This document shows, piece by piece, positions 61,231-64,000 of a stretch of DNA of 64,000 bases (position 1 is its first letter; each line of letters begins with the position of its first letter). The translations under genes were made by a program, and so were the position numbers. The stretch is from Roseburia sp. (GTDB taxonomy: Bacteria; Bacillota; Clostridia; Lachnospirales; Lachnospiraceae). Location of the stretch: assembly GCA_003483745.1 (NCBI GenBank), contig DMYD01000042.1, positions 130,936 to 194,935 of the forward strand, given 5' to 3'. The notes under the pieces were generated by a model. It was given only the letters and a program-made list of their open reading frames with translations. It ran no database searches and was not told where the DNA came from.

Positions 61231-62283
61231 ATGAAGGAAAGTTATGGAACAAGTTCCAGTGGAAATTTAAAAGAAGCCGTACGGGGATTTACCAATCCGG
61301 CATTTTTGATTCTGATGTCAAATGCAGAGCAGTTTGAAACGCATGTGGCTGAACTTGAAGAATTATATCCGGATGTGCCGAGTATTGGATGCATCGGAAT
61401 GAGTTACCAGACCAGTGTGACGGAAAAAGGTGTCAGTGTGACAGCATTTGAAGGTGTAGAGGTTGTGACGGATGTATTAGAGCAGGCATCCATCATGCCG
61501 GTTAAATATATAGGCAGGGTGGAAAAGGCATTGCAAAAGATAAATGCATCATCTGAAAATACCGTGTGTATTGATTTTTGTACAGGGAATGACGCAGCAG
61601 TCCTTACGACCATATACAGTATTCTTGAAAAAAAGAAGATATCACTGACCGGTGGAACCGGGGATGGTGGAAAGGTTTCCGTAAACGGTACAGTATATAC
61701 AGATGCAGATGCTTTTGCATTTGTGAAAAATACCGGTGGCAAAGTTAAAGTGTATAAGGAAAATATTTATTATCCACTTCCACAGTATCGTTTTATTGCA
61801 TCAAATACAGACCGCAGTAAATACACAGTCGGGGAACTAAACGGAAAGCCGGCAAAACAGGTCTATGAAGATACACTTGGTATCCGGGAACAGGATATTG
61901 TAAACCAGACTTTTAAAAACCCGATCGGTAAAAAGAACGGGCAGGATATCTGTATTATCTCAATCAAAGAAGTAGCGGGAAATGCATTGGGCTGCTATCG
62001 TCAGGTCAATGATTCCGATGTGCTTTATCTGCTTGAGACGAATGATTATCCTTCCATCGTGGAAGAGACGGTGCGGCAGATCAAAGGTGATTTTGCAAGG
62101 ATTTCTGGTGTTTTTTCCGTAAATTGCATTTTCCGTTATCTATTCTTCTCCCAGGAGCATTATATGGATCAGTATTTAAAGACAATGGGGACACTTGGTA
62201 TGCATGCAGGTTTAGTTGGTTTTGGGGAACATTATAACAGCCAGTTTGTAAATCAGACCATGTCGTGTGTTGTATTTGAGTAA
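61231..62283 (+). CDS. FIST-domain sensory protein
   Basis: The 350-residue soluble protein matches the FIST_N plus FIST_C layout. The N-part includes GSSGNLKEAV-like helices and the PSIGCIGMSYQT strand-turn, then LTGGTGDGGKVSVNGTVYTD. The C-part (about 190-345) includes YEDTLGI and CIFRYLFF segments. FIST domains are thought to bind small ligands such as amino acids and feed signalling proteins. It lies 12 bp before a soluble chemoreceptor gene that lacks a sensor domain, so the two probably form a sensor-transducer pair. AAAGGAG lies before the ATG. Confidence 0.83.
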   Translation: MKESYGTSSSGNLKEAVRGFTNPAFLILMSNAEQFETHVAELEELYPDVPSIGCIGMSYQTSVTEKGVSVTAFEGVEVVTDVLEQASIMPVKYIGRVEKALQKINASSENTVCIDFCTGNDAAVLTTIYSILEKKKISLTGGTGDGGKVSVNGTVYTDADAFAFVKNTGGKVKVYKENIYYPLPQYRFIASNTDRSKYTVGELNGKPAKQVYEDTLGIREQDIVNQTFKNPIGKKNGQDICIISIKEVAGNALGCYRQVNDSDVLYLLETNDYPSIVEETVRQIKGDFARISGVFSVNCIFRYLFFSQEHYMDQYLKTMGTLGMHAGLVGFGEHYNSQFVNQTMSCVVFE

Positions 62284-62295
62284 GGGGGAGAGAGA

Positions 62296-63255
62296 ATGTT
62301 TCAATTCAAAAAAGAGATAAAAGAACAGGTGAGTCAGTCAGAAGAAAAATTAAATCTGCATCCGGTGATACATGTGTCTGAAAGTCTGCTTGACTACCAG
62401 AAAAAACTTTCACAGACAGAGGTAAGATCTCTGGATGAATTACAGGAAATCCAGAATGCATTTCAGGCGGTTTTAGAGGAAAATGAACAGCTTAAAGAGA
62501 AGCTTGGCTCTTTTCATGAAACGTTTGAAACAGTTGGCGAAACGTCAGGACAGTTTGCCGGTGTGCGAGAAGATATTACAAAATCGGTGGAAGAGGCACA
62601 GCAGAAAGTCGGTGGCTTAAAGGGGAGTTCAGGGGAAGTACAGGAACATTTTGATGAGATCCAGCGCACATTCGAAGATTTCCAGGCATCCGTGCAGAAA
62701 ATCAAAGAATGTATGGGACAGATCATCTCAATTGCCAACCAGACCAATATGCTTGCATTGAACGCATCCATTGAGGCGGCGCGTGCCGGGGAGCAGGGAA
62801 AAGGATTTGCCGTTGTTGCAGAGGAAGTAAAGAATCTCGCCAGTGAGATCAAAAGCCTTGTCAGCACCGTAGATGGAAGCATTGTGGAAGTGGAACAGGA
62901 TACGGAAAATTTAAACCAGAGCATTGCTACATCGAAAGAGTCACTCGGGAAAAGCTTAGAGAGTGCAGATGAGACATATGAGGTGTTTGACCGTATTACG
63001 GCGGCTGCAAGCGGAGCAGACCAGGTACAGCAGGAGATTGCAGGCGTGCTTGATGATTCAAGGGAAAAACTTGCCGATGTAAACCGTTCGCTTGAGCGGG
63101 AAAAGGCAGAGTATGATACAGTTCGCATGCATATAGAGCGGGCAAATGATCTTGGAACACAAAAGAGTACCATGTTCGAAAATATGGAGAATTTACTGGT
63201 GCAGATCACACCGATTGCAAAAGAGTTAGAACAGAAGAATTTTACCGCCAGATAA
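62296..63255 (+). CDS. Soluble methyl-accepting chemotaxis protein without a ligand domain
   Basis: The 319-residue protein is almost entirely coiled coil with the receptor hairpin tip MLALNASIEAARAGEQGKGF near residue 155. It has no membrane segment and only about 40 residues before the coiled coil, so its input must come from a partner, most likely the FIST protein encoded 12 bp upstream. GGGGGAGAG precedes the ATG. It would signal to CheA in the cytoplasmic receptor cluster. Confidence 0.9.
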   Translation: MFQFKKEIKEQVSQSEEKLNLHPVIHVSESLLDYQKKLSQTEVRSLDELQEIQNAFQAVLEENEQLKEKLGSFHETFETVGETSGQFAGVREDITKSVEEAQQKVGGLKGSSGEVQEHFDEIQRTFEDFQASVQKIKECMGQIISIANQTNMLALNASIEAARAGEQGKGFAVVAEEVKNLASEIKSLVSTVDGSIVEVEQDTENLNQSIATSKESLGKSLESADETYEVFDRITAAASGADQVQQEIAGVLDDSREKLADVNRSLEREKAEYDTVRMHIERANDLGTQKSTMFENMENLLVQITPIAKELEQKNFTAR

Positions 63256-63291
63256 TGAGAAAAAACGGTGACATTATTTTACAAAAACTGA

Positions 63292-63319
63292 TTGACAAAA
63301 AAATAACATTGTGTATATT
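63292..63319 (+). promoter_or_regulatory. Promoter of pckA
   Basis: TTGACA (63292-63297), 16 bp, then TATATT (63314-63319), 64 bp before the pckA start. Confidence 0.65.
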
Positions 63320-63383
63320 TATATTAGCGGAATTTTTAAAAAAAATGCCCTGATTACTATTAAAAGAAAGAGGTTAAAGAAGA

Positions 63384-64000
63384 ATGGCAAAGATTGATTT
63401 AAGCAAGTATGGCATTATTGGAGCAACAGAGATCGTTCATAATCCTTCTTACGAGATGTTATTCGAGGAAGAGACCAAAGCAGGTCTTGAGGGTTATGAG
63501 GTTGGTAAGGAAACAGAACTTGGTACAGTTAACGTTATGACTGGTATCTATACAGGACGTTCCCCGAAAGATAAATATATCGTTATGGACGAGAATTCAA
63601 AAGACACTGTATGGTGGAATTCCAAAGAATATCCAAACGACAACCATCCTATGTCAGAGGAAACATGGGCAGCAGTGAAAGATCTTGCAAAGAAAGAACT
63701 TTCAAACAAGAGACTTTTCGTAGTAGATGCTTTCTGTGGAGCAAACAAAGATACACGTATGGCAGTTCGTTTCATCGTTGAGGTTGCTTGGCAGGCTCAT
63801 TTCGTAACAAACATGTTCATCCAGCCAACAGCAGAAGAATTTGAGAACTTTGAGCCAGACTTTATCGTATACAATGCTTCTAAAGCAAAAGTTGAGAACT
63901 ACAAAGAGTTAGGTCTTAACTCAGAGACATGTGTTGCATTCAACATCACATCAAAAGAGCAGGTTATCATCAATACATGGTACGGCGGAGAGATGAAGAA
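63384..64000 (+). CDS. pckA: Phosphoenolpyruvate carboxykinase (ATP), N-terminal part
   Basis: The frame opens at ATG 63384 and is still open at the window edge, showing 205 residues of a protein normally about 530 long. The start MAKIDLSKYGIIGATEIVHN and the substrate-site segment TGIYTGRSPKDKYIV match ATP-dependent PEPCK, as do the VDAFCGANKDTRMAVR and FIVYNASK segments. The enzyme interconverts oxaloacetate and PEP with ATP/ADP. In fermentative bacteria it often runs toward oxaloacetate and yields ATP. AAAGAGG lies upstream. Confidence 0.95.
   Translation, partial: MAKIDLSKYGIIGATEIVHNPSYEMLFEEETKAGLEGYEVGKETELGTVNVMTGIYTGRSPKDKYIVMDENSKDTVWWNSKEYPNDNHPMSEETWAAVKDLAKKELSNKRLFVVDAFCGANKDTRMAVRFIVEVAWQAHFVTNMFIQPTAEEFENFEPDFIVYNASKAKVENYKELGLNSETCVAFNITSKEQVIINTWYGGEMK

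Overview
The window looks like a chromosomal segment of a low-to-moderate GC, strictly anaerobic Firmicute of the Lachnospiraceae, most likely Roseburia or a close relative. The basis is gene content and order: the rimP-nusA-rnpM-ylxQ-infB-rbfA-nrnA-truB-ribF block followed by rpsO and pnp, a six-gene Rnf operon, a sodium-pump decarboxylase operon, many chemotaxis signalling genes, AGGAGG ribosome-binding sites and TTGACA/TATAAT promoters. No rRNA gene, transposase, phage module or CRISPR array was seen.

Layout. 1-4.0 kb: end of a PHP-domain protein, a convergent AraC-type regulator, galE and a nitronate monooxygenase-like flavoprotein. 4.1-4.4 kb: three tandem tRNA-Glu(CTC) genes in 107-bp units. 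4.6-7.7 kb: a small membrane protein, a divergent Hsp70 and a membrane-anchored J-like protein. 8.2-17 kb: the translation and RNA-maturation operon. 17-21 kb: an NlpC/P60 cell-wall hydrolase, rpsO and pnp. 21-31 kb: a PII-like/DUF1538 pair, a subtilase, cardiolipin synthase, two D-Ala-D-Ala carboxypeptidases and scpAB. 30.5-35.8 kb: a biotin-dependent Na+-pump decarboxylase cluster carrying both a 12S-type and a 5S-type carboxyltransferase. 36-41 kb: an RpiR regulator, a BaiN-like flavoprotein, cmk, ispH and rpsA. 41-43 kb: cheR and a YprB-like exonuclease. 43.3-48.4 kb: rnfCDGEAB. 48.6-53 kb: a soluble [FeFe]-hydrogenase/chemoreceptor fusion with a sigma-28-type promoter, a membrane chemoreceptor and an AP2-domain protein. 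53-64 kb: thrC, a CheY-like regulator with a CheX-like phosphatase, a two-component system, citrate synthase, cytidine deaminase, a FIST sensor with a soluble chemoreceptor, and the start of pckA, which runs off the window.

Two themes link the genes. The first is sodium and ferredoxin bioenergetics. Rnf couples reduced ferredoxin oxidation to NAD+ reduction and ion export, the decarboxylase cluster would export Na+, and the DUF1538 protein belongs to a family with reported cation/proton antiport. PckA and citrate synthase supply or use oxaloacetate. The second is chemosensing without the core che operon. The window has receptors with unusual inputs (an H-cluster-like domain, a FIST domain), CheR, and a CheX-like phosphatase with its own response regulator, but no cheA, cheW or flagellar structural gene.

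The most distinctive items are the hydrogenase-chemoreceptor fusion and its promoter, the MshEN-like/CheX-like phosphatase, the AP2 protein with repeats in its own leader, the Hsp70 trio, the two-carboxyltransferase sodium-pump cluster, and several short palindromic or repeated DNA elements. All calls come from reading the sequence; no database search was run.
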